Assembly: GCF_900155965.1 (NCBI RefSeq)
Contig: NZ_FTMG01000009.1
Location: 124,001 to 188,000, forward strand
Length of the DNA: 64,000 bases
Direction of reading: 5' to 3'
DNA from: Mucilaginibacter lappiensis
GTDB taxonomy: Bacteria; Bacteroidota; Bacteroidia; Sphingobacteriales; Sphingobacteriaceae
Shown here piece by piece: positions 1-8,141 of this stretch. The notes below the pieces were generated by a model, which was not told where the DNA came from, ran no database searches, and saw only the letters and a program-made list of their open reading frames with translations. Made by a program: the position numbers and the translations under genes. Numbering within the stretch: position 1 is the stretch's first letter; every line of letters starts with the position of its first letter.

Positions 1-17
1 AAAATAAAAGTAAGGCA

Positions 18-1163
18 ATGCACAGGATACTCAGTAATACAAAAGGCGACCGCTGGATATGGCTTATAGTCATATTGCTTTCTGTTATATCCCTGTTGGC
101 GGTATACAGTTCAACCGGTACGCTGGCTTATAAGCGTGGCGTTGGGGTCGAGTCGATCCTGATGAAACACCTGGCTATGGTGGTAGGCGGTATCGCACTG
201 ATGTATATTTCCCATAAGCTCGACTATCGATATTACGCAGGTATCTCCAAGGTCATGATGATCGTGACTATACCTTTGTTATTATACACATTGGTATTTG
301 GTAGTCACATCAACAACGCCAGCCGCTGGATCAATATCCCGGTAATTGGCTTGAGTTTCCAGACATCCGATTTGGCTAAACTGGCTTTGATCACTTACCT
401 GGCACGTACATTATCGCGCAAGCAGGAAAATATTAAGGATGTTAAAGAATCCTTCCTGCCCATAATGGGTTCTGTTTGCCTGGTGTTTATACTCATCGCG
501 CTGGCCAACTTGTCAACCGCGCTAATGTTGTTTGGGGTTAGTATTTTACTGTTGATCATTGGTCGTATCAGTATTAAACAAATAGCGGTGGTGTGTGTAG
601 CCGGATTTATATTGTTAATGGGCGTTTTGTTCTTAGGGCCGCGCCGTCACATGTACGCTACTCGTGTAAGTACATTCCTGCATCCTGAGCAAGCTAAGCC
701 CGATAAATCGTTCCAGTCTGACCATGCTAAAATAGCTATCGCCAGCGGCGGGATATTTGGCAAAGGTCCGGGTAACAGTACCGAAAGAAATTATCTGCCA
801 GAGTCCTACTCCGACGAAATATACGCCATTATTATTGAGGAGTATGGACTTGTAGGCGGGTTTGCCTTAATTGGCATTTACCTGTTTTTACTATACAGGT
901 GTATAAAAATTGTGACGAAGGCCCCCAAGGCGTTTGGGGCCTTGCTGGCTTGTGGTTTAAGTTTCAGTTTAACCATACAGGCGTTTGCTAATATGGCGGT
1001 GGCAGTGGGTTTAGGTCCAGTAACAGGTGTCCCGCTACCATTTGTGAGTATGGGGGGGACGTCGATATTATTTACCAGTGTGGCGTTTGGTATCATATTA
1101 TCGGTAAGCCGTGATATTGAAGAACCCAAAAAAGTAGTGGTAGGAGAGATCAGAACGGCGTGA
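18..1163 (+). CDS. ftsW: Cell division protein FtsW (SEDS peptidoglycan glycosyltransferase)
   Basis: The 381-aa polytopic membrane protein belongs to the FtsW/RodA/SpoVE (SEDS) family, which polymerises lipid II at the division septum together with a class B penicillin-binding protein. About ten hydrophobic segments are visible from residue 15 on. Family landmarks are the segment SRWINIPVIGLSFQTSD near residues 101-117 and the C-terminal GLGPVTGVPLPFVSMGGTS stretch near 331-349. The length is normal for the family. It is the first complete gene of the window and sits directly upstream of murG in the usual dcw order, which favours FtsW over RodA. The ATG start at 18 fits the conserved N-terminus (DRWIW). 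The gene upstream, expected to be murD, is outside the window. Confidence 0.96.
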   Translation: MHRILSNTKGDRWIWLIVILLSVISLLAVYSSTGTLAYKRGVGVESILMKHLAMVVGGIALMYISHKLDYRYYAGISKVMMIVTIPLLLYTLVFGSHINNASRWINIPVIGLSFQTSDLAKLALITYLARTLSRKQENIKDVKESFLPIMGSVCLVFILIALANLSTALMLFGVSILLLIIGRISIKQIAVVCVAGFILLMGVLFLGPRRHMYATRVSTFLHPEQAKPDKSFQSDHAKIAIASGGIFGKGPGNSTERNYLPESYSDEIYAIIIEEYGLVGGFALIGIYLFLLYRCIKIVTKAPKAFGALLACGLSFSLTIQAFANMAVAVGLGPVTGVPLPFVSMGGTSILFTSVAFGIILSVSRDIEEPKKVVVGEIRTA

Positions 1164-1237
1164 GCTTAATTAGTGAGTTGGGATTTTTAGGATTTAGAGT
1201 TTAGGTTTTAGAATTTAGTTTTTAGAGTTTATAAAAA
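1164..1237. repeat. Iterated-word spacer between ftsW and murG
   Basis: This 74-bp spacer is mostly variations of TTTAGAGTTT, TTTTAGAATTT and GGATTTAG repeated without a fixed period. It is one member of a class of word-iterated intergenic sequences seen repeatedly in this window. Only one arm is visible here, with no inverted partner. Its function is unknown. Confidence 0.5.
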
Positions 1238-2341
1238 ATGGCAAAGAGAATAATAATTAGCGGTGGCGGAACAGGAGGACATATCTTCCCGGCTATTGCT
1301 ATTGCCAATGCTTTAAAAAATATTGACCCAACTATCGAGATATTGTTTGTTGGCGCTAACGGGCGCATGGAGATGGAAAAAGTTCCGGCTGCCGGCTATA
1401 AGATCATTGGTCTGGATATTCAGGGGATACAACGTAAATCAGTTTGGAAAAATGTGATGTTCCCCATTAAGCTAATGAACAGTGTGCGCCGGGCGCTTAA
1501 AATTATTAAAGATTTTAAACCCGACGCCGCAGTAGGTGTTGGAGGCTATGCTTCGGGGCCGTTATTATACGCGGCATCGTTAAAAAATATACCCTACCTC
1601 ATACAGGAACAAAATTCCTATGCAGGTATCACCAATAAGTGGCTGGGTAAAAACGCTCAAAAAATATGCGTGGCCTTTGACGGGATGGATAAGTTTTTCC
1701 CTGCCGAAAAAATTATTAAAACAGGTAACCCCATCCGCCGCGATTCGGTAAATGTGGCCGGTAAACATATGCAAGCCCTGGAATTGTTTAAGCTTTCGGC
1801 ATTTAAAAAAACAGTACTCATAACCGGCGGAAGTCTTGGTGCACGTACGCTAAACAATAGTATAGCTGCCGGTTTAGATAAATTGATTGCCGCTGATGTG
1901 CAGGTGATATGGCAAACTGGCAAATACTATTATAAACAGATCATTGAAAAATTAGGTGAAGACCATCACCCCGATGTGAAGATCAGGGAGTTTTTAACCC
2001 GTATGGATCTGGCTTATGCCGCTGCCGATATCATTATATCACGCGCAGGGGCAGGTACTATTGCCGAATTATGCATGGTTAAAAAACCGGTGATCCTGGT
2101 GCCATCGCCTAATGTAGCCGAAGACCACCAGACTAAAAACGCGCTGGCACTTGTTGAAGAGGATGCCGCTATTTTTTTAGCCGACAGGGATGCCGAAGAA
2201 AAGCTGGTTGATAAAGCGCTTGAGTTGTTACACGATAGGAATTTACAAAAGAAACTGGGTACTAATATTGGTAAAATGGCTATGCCTGATGCCGACGAGG
2301 TTATTGCCCGCGAATTATTAAAAATAACAAGCCCCACCTAA
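1238..2341 (+). CDS. murG: UDP-GlcNAc transferase MurG (lipid II synthase)
   Basis: MurG transfers N-acetylglucosamine from UDP-GlcNAc to lipid I to make lipid II at the inner face of the cytoplasmic membrane. The 367-aa protein shows the N-terminal glycine-rich GGGTGGH motif (residues 9-15), the lipid-I-side GVGGYASGP motif near 101, a second Gly-rich GGSLGA loop near 196-202 and the UDP-sugar binding ISRAGAGTIAE region near 267. The length is typical. It follows ftsW and precedes murC as in other dcw clusters. The last four sense codons and the stop lie inside a GC-rich dispersed repeat (2330-2417), so the extreme C-terminus (SPT) is repeat-derived. Confidence 0.97.
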   Translation: MAKRIIISGGGTGGHIFPAIAIANALKNIDPTIEILFVGANGRMEMEKVPAAGYKIIGLDIQGIQRKSVWKNVMFPIKLMNSVRRALKIIKDFKPDAAVGVGGYASGPLLYAASLKNIPYLIQEQNSYAGITNKWLGKNAQKICVAFDGMDKFFPAEKIIKTGNPIRRDSVNVAGKHMQALELFKLSAFKKTVLITGGSLGARTLNNSIAAGLDKLIAADVQVIWQTGKYYYKQIIEKLGEDHHPDVKIREFLTRMDLAYAAADIIISRAGAGTIAELCMVKKPVILVPSPNVAEDHQTKNALALVEEDAAIFLADRDAEEKLVDKALELLHDRNLQKKLGTNIGKMAMPDADEVIARELLKITSPT

Positions 2342-2417
2342 ATCCTCCCCGGCAGGGAGGACTTTAGAAAAGAGCGAAGTTAAAGTCTCCCCTTCCGGGG
2401 GAGATTTAGAGGGGGCT
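2330..2417. repeat. GC-rich AGCCCC repeat element, copy 1 (murG 3' end)
   Basis: The element begins AGCCCCACCTAAATCC, contains CCCCGGCAGGGAGGACTTTA and TCTCCCCTTCCGGGGGAGA hairpins, and ends GATTTAGAGGGGGCT, so its ends are imperfect inverted repeats of each other. Its left end encodes the last murG codons including TAA. Related copies lie at 24280-24417 and 26998-27195. Confidence 0.75.
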
Positions 2418-2454
2418 GAATAGTTAAACAATAAACAACAACAATTAAAATTAT

Positions 2455-2490
2455 GGTCCTCCTTCTCCCCAAAAGAGGAGGGCCTTTTTT
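2455..2490 (+). terminator. Terminator-like hairpin between murG and murC
   Basis: GGTCCTCC pairs with GGAGGGCC across a short loop and is followed by six T residues, the form of an intrinsic terminator. It lies 13 bp before the murC start, so murC transcription may be attenuated or depend on a separate promoter. Terminator efficiency is not known. Confidence 0.5.
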
Positions 2491-2502
2491 AAAATTAAAA
2501 CA

Positions 2503-3861
2503 ATGGAACTGCATAACATTAAAAGAGTTTACCTTATAGGTATAGGCGGCATCGGGATGAGCGGCCTGGCTCGTTATTTCCATCATTTAGGGTGTGTTGT
2601 TTGCGGTTATGATAAAACGTCTACAGACCTGACGAATGATCTGCATAATGAGGGTATACAAATCATTTTTGATGACCGGGCCGATTGGATTCCATTGAGT
2701 TTTCAGCAGCTCTGCGATGATACCCTGATTATTTATACACCGGCCGTTCCTAAGGATTCGGTTATCTTAAACTATTTTAAAAATAAGGGCTTCGAGTTGT
2801 TCAAGCGGTCGCAGGTTTTAGGGTTGATCAGTAAGAGCTCCTTTACTATAGCAGTTGCGGGTACGCATGGCAAAACTACCACATCAACCATGGTAGCACA
2901 TATCCTGAAAGATTCTGGTAATGATTGTTCGGCATTTTTGGGTGGCATATCATCCAATTACCAGAGCAATGTATTGTATGGCAAAAACAATGTAATGGTG
3001 GTAGAGGCCGATGAGTATGACCGTTCGTTCCTTACCCTGTTTCCGGATGTAGCTATCATTACTTCAATGGATGCCGATCACCTGGATATTTATGGCGATC
3101 ATGCTCATTTGACGGAATCGTTTCAGCTGTTCGCTTCACAGATAAAAAGTGGGGGTACACTGGTTCATAAAAAAGGGCTGCCTTTAGATACCGGTTATAC
3201 TTACGCTATCAGCGATGTTACTGCCGATGCGCATGCAGCCAACGTACGCATTGAAAACGGTGATTTTTATTTCGATTTCATCAATGCCGATGTTACTATC
3301 CCAAACATCAGAATGGGCATAGCCGGCACGCATAATGTAGAAAACGCGGTTGCAGCTATCGAAGCTGTTTTGCGATTGGATATCAATACCGATGCTATAA
3401 AAAGCGCGCTTGGATCTTTCAAGGGTGTTAAACGCCGCTTTGAATATATCGTAAAAACACCACAGCATATTTATATTGATGATTATGCGCATCACCCTGA
3501 GGAATTAAGGGCATGTATATCCTCAGTAAAAAAACTGTATCCAAACAAAAAGCTGACCACCATTTTTCAGCCCCATTTATATACCCGCACACGTGATTTT
3601 GCCGAAGGCTTTGCCGAAGTGCTGGACATGGTTGACGAATTGATCATGCTGGATATTTATCCGGCACGTGAATTGCCTATAGAGGGCGTTAACTCAGAAA
3701 TGCTGCTGAACAGGATGGAGCTGCAAAATAAACGGAAGCTAAGCAAACAGCAAGCGCTGGATGCGATAGCTCATGAAAAACCCGAATTATTACTGACCGT
3801 AGGCGCGGGTGATATTGATACTTTGGTAAACGCTTTAAAAGAAATATTGAGTAATGGATAA
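2503..3861 (+). CDS. murC: UDP-N-acetylmuramate--L-alanine ligase MurC
   Basis: MurC is the cytoplasmic Mur ligase that adds L-alanine to UDP-MurNAc using ATP. The 452-aa protein has an N-terminal UMA-binding Rossmann motif GIGGIGMSGLA (13-23), the Mur ligase P-loop AGTHGKTT (119-126), the central VEADEYDRSF segment near 167 and the C-terminal domain with DDYAHHPEE near 326. The length is normal. The stop codon overlaps the start of ftsQ (ATG at 3854, TAA at 3859-3861), which implies translational coupling. The spacer upstream carries a repeat and a terminator-like hairpin, which is unusual inside a dcw cluster. Confidence 0.97.
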   Translation: MELHNIKRVYLIGIGGIGMSGLARYFHHLGCVVCGYDKTSTDLTNDLHNEGIQIIFDDRADWIPLSFQQLCDDTLIIYTPAVPKDSVILNYFKNKGFELFKRSQVLGLISKSSFTIAVAGTHGKTTTSTMVAHILKDSGNDCSAFLGGISSNYQSNVLYGKNNVMVVEADEYDRSFLTLFPDVAIITSMDADHLDIYGDHAHLTESFQLFASQIKSGGTLVHKKGLPLDTGYTYAISDVTADAHAANVRIENGDFYFDFINADVTIPNIRMGIAGTHNVENAVAAIEAVLRLDINTDAIKSALGSFKGVKRRFEYIVKTPQHIYIDDYAHHPEELRACISSVKKLYPNKKLTTIFQPHLYTRTRDFAEGFAEVLDMVDELIMLDIYPARELPIEGVNSEMLLNRMELQNKRKLSKQQALDAIAHEKPELLLTVGAGDIDTLVNALKEILSNG

Positions 3862-4720
3862 GAAACTCATTTGGAGGCGTGTGTTGATTATATCTGCCTG
3901 GGTAATTTGCCTGGGTGGGCTTATCACGCTCATGAGTTTTATTGAAGTAAAAAAGGCCGGTGTTATTTGTACGGCTGTAAAAGTTAACATACCCGGCAGT
4001 CAGTATTTTATTGACAAACAGGAAGTCGACCAGATCTTGCAAACCAGCAGTCATACGCTCATAGGGCGCAAACTGGAAGGAATCAATATACAGGACCTGG
4101 AGAACAAGCTAAGGGCGAATCCATTTATTGAATTTGCCAAGGTTTATACCGAAATGGATGGTGTTTTAAGGGTGGAAGTAAGTCAGCGTCAGCCTATACT
4201 GCGTATCATGAACCATTATGATATGGATTTTTATGTTGATCAGCATGGTTTAAAAATTCCGCTGTCGCCAAACTTTACCGCAAGGGTACTGGTGGCTAAT
4301 GGCTTTATAGACGAGCTGTTTACCAACCACGTGGATTCATTGCATACCAAATTGGCCAAGGATCTGTTCCTGACTGCCGATTTTATTCGCAAAGATTCCC
4401 TATGGGATGCGCAGATAGCACAGCTGTATGTCAACAAAGATCACGAAATTGAACTGATCCCACGTGTTGGAAGCCAAAGAATATTGATTGGTAATGCCGA
4501 TTCGCTGCAGGTGAAATTTGCAAACCTGATGGCGTTTTATAAACAGGTATTACCAAAAGTAGGCTGGGATAAATACAGCACTATCAGCATAAAATACTCC
4601 GGCCAGGTGGTTGGTATTAAAAATGAAAATATGAAGGCAGATTCGATCAAGGCAAGCAAGGCCAAAAACCTTAAGCCCGATTCTGTTAAAATGGAAAAGG
4701 ATACATCTCAAATAAATTAG
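3854..4720 (+). CDS. ftsQ: Cell division protein FtsQ/DivIB
   Basis: This is a 288-aa bitopic membrane protein with a short cytoplasmic N-terminus, one transmembrane helix (about residues 10-30) and a periplasmic part with a POTRA-like region followed by a beta domain, as in FtsQ. FtsQ bridges early and late divisome proteins. The family is weakly conserved, and the assignment rests on topology and on its position between murC (8-bp overlap) and ftsA (5-bp gap). The C-terminal tail is rich in Lys, Ser and Asp and looks disordered. The start ATG overlaps the end of murC. Confidence 0.9.
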   Translation: MDKKLIWRRVLIISAWVICLGGLITLMSFIEVKKAGVICTAVKVNIPGSQYFIDKQEVDQILQTSSHTLIGRKLEGINIQDLENKLRANPFIEFAKVYTEMDGVLRVEVSQRQPILRIMNHYDMDFYVDQHGLKIPLSPNFTARVLVANGFIDELFTNHVDSLHTKLAKDLFLTADFIRKDSLWDAQIAQLYVNKDHEIELIPRVGSQRILIGNADSLQVKFANLMAFYKQVLPKVGWDKYSTISIKYSGQVVGIKNENMKADSIKASKAKNLKPDSVKMEKDTSQIN

Positions 4721-4724
4721 GAAT

Positions 4725-6065
4725 ATGGACAAAAGCTCAACTCAAGACAAAAGTTCGCCAATTGTAGTAGGATTGGATATCGGAACGACTAAAATATGCG
4801 TCATCGTTGGACGCAGGAGCAAGAACGGGAAGATTGAGGTATTAGGAATTGGCAAGGCCGAATCTGCGGGTGTTACCCGTGGTATGGTATCAAATATTGA
4901 TAAAACAGTACAAGGGATTTCCCAGGCGGTTGATGTAGCCGGGGCGCAATCCAATGTAGATATTAAGGTGGTTTTTGTAGGTATAGCAGGCCAGCATATC
5001 AAGAGCCTGCAGCACCGCGGATTAATAACCCGTCGTGATCTGCAATCAGAAATTGGTCGTAAGGATATCGATAAGCTCATTGAGGATATGTACAACCTGG
5101 TGATGCCTCCCGGCGAGGAGATCATCCACGTATTGCCGCAGGAATTTACGGTAGATAATGAGCCGGGTATTAAAGATCCGATTGGTATGGCCGGCGTGCG
5201 CCTGGAAGCCAACTTCCATATTATATCCGGCCAGGTTACGGCTATTAAAAATATTGTAAAATGCGTTAACAAGGCCAGCCTGGATAGTCAGGATCTGATC
5301 CTGGAACCATTAGCTTCTTCCGAATCAGTATTGAGCGAAGAGGAAAAAGAAGCTGGTGTGGTACTGGTTGATATTGGTGGTGGTACAACCGACGTGGCCA
5401 TATTCCACGAAGGTATTATCCGTCATACTGCGGTGATCCCTTTTGGTGGTAACAGCGTAACAGAGGATATTCGCGAGGGCTGCTCCGTGATGCGCAACAT
5501 TGCCGAGCAGTTAAAAGTAAGGTTTGGATCGGCCCTGGCTGATGAAAATAAAGAGAACGAAATTGTTTGCGTACCCGGTTTACGTGGTCGTGAACCCAAA
5601 GAGATCTCGGTAAAAAACCTGGCTTACGTAATTCAGGCCCGCATGGAAGAAATTGTAGAACATGTGTACTACGAGATCAAATCATCAGGTTACGAGAAAA
5701 AACTGATAGCTGGTATTGTTATAACCGGTGGTGGCGCGCAACTGAAGCACTTGCGCCAACTGGTGGAGTTTGTTACCGGGTTGGATTGCCGCGTAGGTTA
5801 CCCAACCGAGCACCTGGCCAAAAACGAAGTATTGCCAAAAAATATTTACGAGGAGCTGCAGAGCCCAACCTTTGCAACAGGTATTGGCTTATTAATAAAA
5901 GGTATTCAGAAAACGGAGTACATGACTGCAGCGCCTGCAACAGATACAAGAACTGAAAAACCAAAATACGAACCCAAGAAAGAAGGTGGTTTGTTTGACA
6001 GGTTACTGAAAAAAAGCATCACGTTTATAAAAGATGATATAAACGATGAGGACTTTTTGAAGTAG
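4725..6065 (+). CDS. ftsA: Cell division protein FtsA
   Basis: FtsA is the actin-like ATPase that tethers FtsZ to the membrane. The 446-aa protein shows the phosphate-1 motif VVGLDIGTTKICVIVG (14-29), an SHS2/1C-type insertion, phosphate-2 VVLVDIGGGTTDVAIF near 211-226, and the adenosine motif GIVITGGGAQLKHL near 330. The C-terminus KEGGLFDRLLKKSITFIKDD could form an amphipathic membrane helix, as expected for FtsA, with a short acidic tail after it. It lies 4 bp after ftsQ and upstream of ftsZ, the standard order. A 213-bp spacer with hairpin repeats and DnaA-box-like sites separates it from ftsZ. Confidence 0.97.
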   Translation: MDKSSTQDKSSPIVVGLDIGTTKICVIVGRRSKNGKIEVLGIGKAESAGVTRGMVSNIDKTVQGISQAVDVAGAQSNVDIKVVFVGIAGQHIKSLQHRGLITRRDLQSEIGRKDIDKLIEDMYNLVMPPGEEIIHVLPQEFTVDNEPGIKDPIGMAGVRLEANFHIISGQVTAIKNIVKCVNKASLDSQDLILEPLASSESVLSEEEKEAGVVLVDIGGGTTDVAIFHEGIIRHTAVIPFGGNSVTEDIREGCSVMRNIAEQLKVRFGSALADENKENEIVCVPGLRGREPKEISVKNLAYVIQARMEEIVEHVYYEIKSSGYEKKLIAGIVITGGGAQLKHLRQLVEFVTGLDCRVGYPTEHLAKNEVLPKNIYEELQSPTFATGIGLLIKGIQKTEYMTAAPATDTRTEKPKYEPKKEGGLFDRLLKKSITFIKDDINDEDFLK

Positions 6066-6148
6066 GTGAATAGTGAATGGGGAGTAGTGAGTGGTAAACT
6101 TGAATAGTTTAGAAACGAAACCACTCACCACTCTCTGCTCACCACTTA
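6066..6148. repeat. Iterated-word hairpin between ftsA and ftsZ
   Basis: The left arm is made of GTGAATAGTGAATGG/AGTAGTGAGTGG words and the right arm of CCACTCACCACT/TGCTCACCACTT, the reverse complement of the same words. The two arms can fold on each other around AACTTGAATAGTTTAG. It may act as a terminator or RNA stability element after ftsA. Confidence 0.55.
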
Positions 6149-6170
6149 CAAATTATTCACATAAAGCAAC

Positions 6171-6212
6171 TTTTCCACATTATTGACAATTGTGGAAAAC
6201 CTTTGTGGAAAA
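6171..6212. promoter_or_regulatory. Three DnaA-box-like 9-mers upstream of ftsZ
   Basis: TTTTCCACA occurs at 6171-6179 on the plus strand and, as TGTGGAAAA, at 6191-6199 and 6204-6212. Each differs by one base from the canonical DnaA box TTATCCACA. They lie 67-108 bp before the ftsZ start, where DnaA or another replication-linked regulator could act. Binding is inferred, not shown. Confidence 0.45.
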
Positions 6213-6278
6213 AGTGTTATTATTACGATGGTAAAATCTAAATATTGGTTGAATCACATATAGCTGAAAACGAAGATT

Positions 6279-7883
6279 ATGCAGTTTGAGATGTTAAAAG
6301 AAAAATCGTCAATCATCAAAGTAATTGGTGTTGGCGGTGGCGGCGGTAACGCGGTGAACCATATGTACAGGCAGGGAATTACCGGTGTTGACTTTATAAT
6401 TTGCAACACTGATGCCCAGGCGCTGGAGTTAAGTCCTATACCTAACAAGGTACAGTTGGGCGCAAGTCTTACTGAAGGAATGGGTGCCGGTTCAATACCC
6501 GAGGTGGGCAAAAACTCAGCTATTGAGAATATCGACGATATTAAGCAAATGCTGGGTGTTAATACCAAAATGTTGTTTATTACAGCAGGCATGGGCGGTG
6601 GTACAGGTACAGGCGCAAGCCCTATCATTGCCAAAGCGGCCCGTGAAATGGATATATTAACGGTAGGTATTATTACTACGCCGTTTTCCTTCGAAGGTAA
6701 ACGCCGCAAAATGCAGGCGGATGCAGGTTTGGAAGAGCTGAAAAAATATGTCGATTCATTCCTGGTGATATCAAACGACAGGCTGCGTCAGATATTCGGT
6801 AACTTAACCATGAGCTCTGCTTTTGCACAGGCCGATAATATATTAACCACAGCTGCTAAAGGTATAGCTGAGATCATAACCTTACCTGGTTATATCAACG
6901 TTGACTTTAAGGATGTGCGCACTGTAATGAAAGACAGCGGTGTATCCATCATGGGTAGCTGCTCTGCCGAAGGCGAGAACCGTGCTTTAAAAGCGGTGGA
7001 AGGCGCGCTGGCATCACCGTTGTTAAAGGATAATGAAATTGAAGGTGCACGATATATATTGCTTAACATCAGCTCTGGTATACACGAAGTAACCATGGAT
7101 GAGGTAAGCATTATTACCGATTACATACAGGAAGAAGCCGGCTTAGCTGCCGACCTAATATGGGGTAATTGCGTGGATGATAATCTGGGCGACCAGTTAT
7201 CGGTTACCATCATTGCTACTGGTTTCCAAACCAAGGATGAGCGCGAAAAAGAGAACAGCAACAAAAAAATCATCTCTATGCTGGAGCCTGAGGCCAAACC
7301 TTTGGTAAAACCAGTAAATGAGTTTATCAACCCGGTTAAAGCCACTGCTACTGCCGAGCCTTATATTAAAGCAAAGGATGAGCCAAAACAAACTGGCTTG
7401 TTTGATATGTTTGCTGCCGGTCGTTCTGAAGAAAAAGAAGAAGTGGTAATGAGGTATAACCTGGACGAAGAGGAAGCAGAGGAAGATCATGAACCGGATA
7501 CCGCAGGTTTTACTTTTAAAATGAGCGAGCCTGAATCATACGCGCCGGTTAGAGAAGAAAGAATGCCTGAGCCACCAGCTCCTGAACCGGAACCAGAGCC
7601 GGTAGTGGGTGCTGATGATCATAAAACAAATGAATCCATTGAGGAGCAATTAAAAAAATCGCGCGAGCGTATCATGAGGTTGAAAGACCTGAGTATGAAA
7701 CTACGCAGCGGCAACATACAGGAACTGGAAAATGTACCTGCCTATAAACGCAAGGAAATAGCCCTGCAGGAAACCCCGCAATCTGACGAAAGCCAGATCT
7801 CAAGGTTCAGCCTGATGCCGGATAACGAAGGTAATACCGAGATCCGCAAGAACAACTCTTTCCTGCATGATAACGCGGATTAA
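6279..7883 (+). CDS. ftsZ: Cell division GTPase FtsZ
   Basis: FtsZ is the tubulin-like GTPase that forms the Z ring. The 534-aa protein has the N-terminal GVGGGGGNAVNHM loop (17-29), the tubulin signature GGGTGTG (106-112) and the T7-loop region further on. The GTPase core ends near residue 330. It is followed by an unusually long (about 200 aa) acidic and proline-rich linker containing PEPPAPEPEPEPVVG, a conserved-looking FTFKMSEPE stretch and a charged C-terminal region. The long C-terminal extension is typical of Bacteroidota FtsZ. The spacer upstream (6066-6278) holds a word-iterated hairpin and three DnaA-box-like sites, suggesting its own promoter. Confidence 0.97.
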   Translation: MQFEMLKEKSSIIKVIGVGGGGGNAVNHMYRQGITGVDFIICNTDAQALELSPIPNKVQLGASLTEGMGAGSIPEVGKNSAIENIDDIKQMLGVNTKMLFITAGMGGGTGTGASPIIAKAAREMDILTVGIITTPFSFEGKRRKMQADAGLEELKKYVDSFLVISNDRLRQIFGNLTMSSAFAQADNILTTAAKGIAEIITLPGYINVDFKDVRTVMKDSGVSIMGSCSAEGENRALKAVEGALASPLLKDNEIEGARYILLNISSGIHEVTMDEVSIITDYIQEEAGLAADLIWGNCVDDNLGDQLSVTIIATGFQTKDEREKENSNKKIISMLEPEAKPLVKPVNEFINPVKATATAEPYIKAKDEPKQTGLFDMFAAGRSEEKEEVVMRYNLDEEEAEEDHEPDTAGFTFKMSEPESYAPVREERMPEPPAPEPEPEPVVGADDHKTNESIEEQLKKSRERIMRLKDLSMKLRSGNIQELENVPAYKRKEIALQETPQSDESQISRFSLMPDNEGNTEIRKNNSFLHDNAD

Positions 7884-8048
7884 GAAGTAGAATCAAGATT
7901 AAGAGTCAAGATACAAGACCTCAATAATTAAAGGCAGGAAAGCTATCATGGAAATAATTCTTAGATAACTTTCCTGTTTTTGCTTAAAAGGAAACAGGTT
8001 TTCAAGTCTTGATTCCTGATTCTAATAGTCTTGACTCTATCTCGTAGG
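7884..8048. repeat. Iterated-word inverted repeat after ftsZ
   Basis: The left arm repeats AATCAAGATTAAGAGTCAAGATACAAGA-like words and the right arm answers with TCAAGTCTTGATTCCTGATTCTAATAGTCTTGACTC. The arms enclose a separate terminator hairpin (7935-7981). This belongs to the same class of word-iterated spacers as 6066-6148 and 52540-52620. Confidence 0.55.
7935..7981 (+). terminator. ftsZ terminator
   Basis: CAGGAAAGcTATC pairs with GATAAcTTTCCTG and the right arm runs into TTTTT, giving an intrinsic terminator 52 bp after the ftsZ stop. Confidence 0.65.
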
Positions 8049-8076
8049 TTATAACCTATTCTAAAAAGTTATAGCT

Positions 8077-8108
8077 ATTGCTGCGAGCTGAATAAACGGC
8101 TATATTTG
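8077..8108 (+). promoter_or_regulatory. Promoter of the serine palmitoyltransferase gene
   Basis: ATTG (TTG at 8078-8080) and TATATTTG (8101-8108), separated by 20 bp, match the Bacteroidota -33/-7 consensus (TTG, 19-21 bp, TAnnTTTG). The -7 box overlaps the most upstream possible start codon of the gene, so translation must begin further downstream. Confidence 0.75.
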
Positions 8109-8141
8109 TATTTTAAATACTATCTACAAAAGCATACTATT

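Noticed and set aside
2380..2586. 68-aa minus-strand frame between murG and murC
   Set aside because: It is derived from the GC-rich repeat and the murC start region.
6171..6212. DnaA-box cluster as a replication origin
   Set aside because: Only three boxes, no dnaA nearby and no long AT-rich unwinding region next to them; a regulatory role is simpler.
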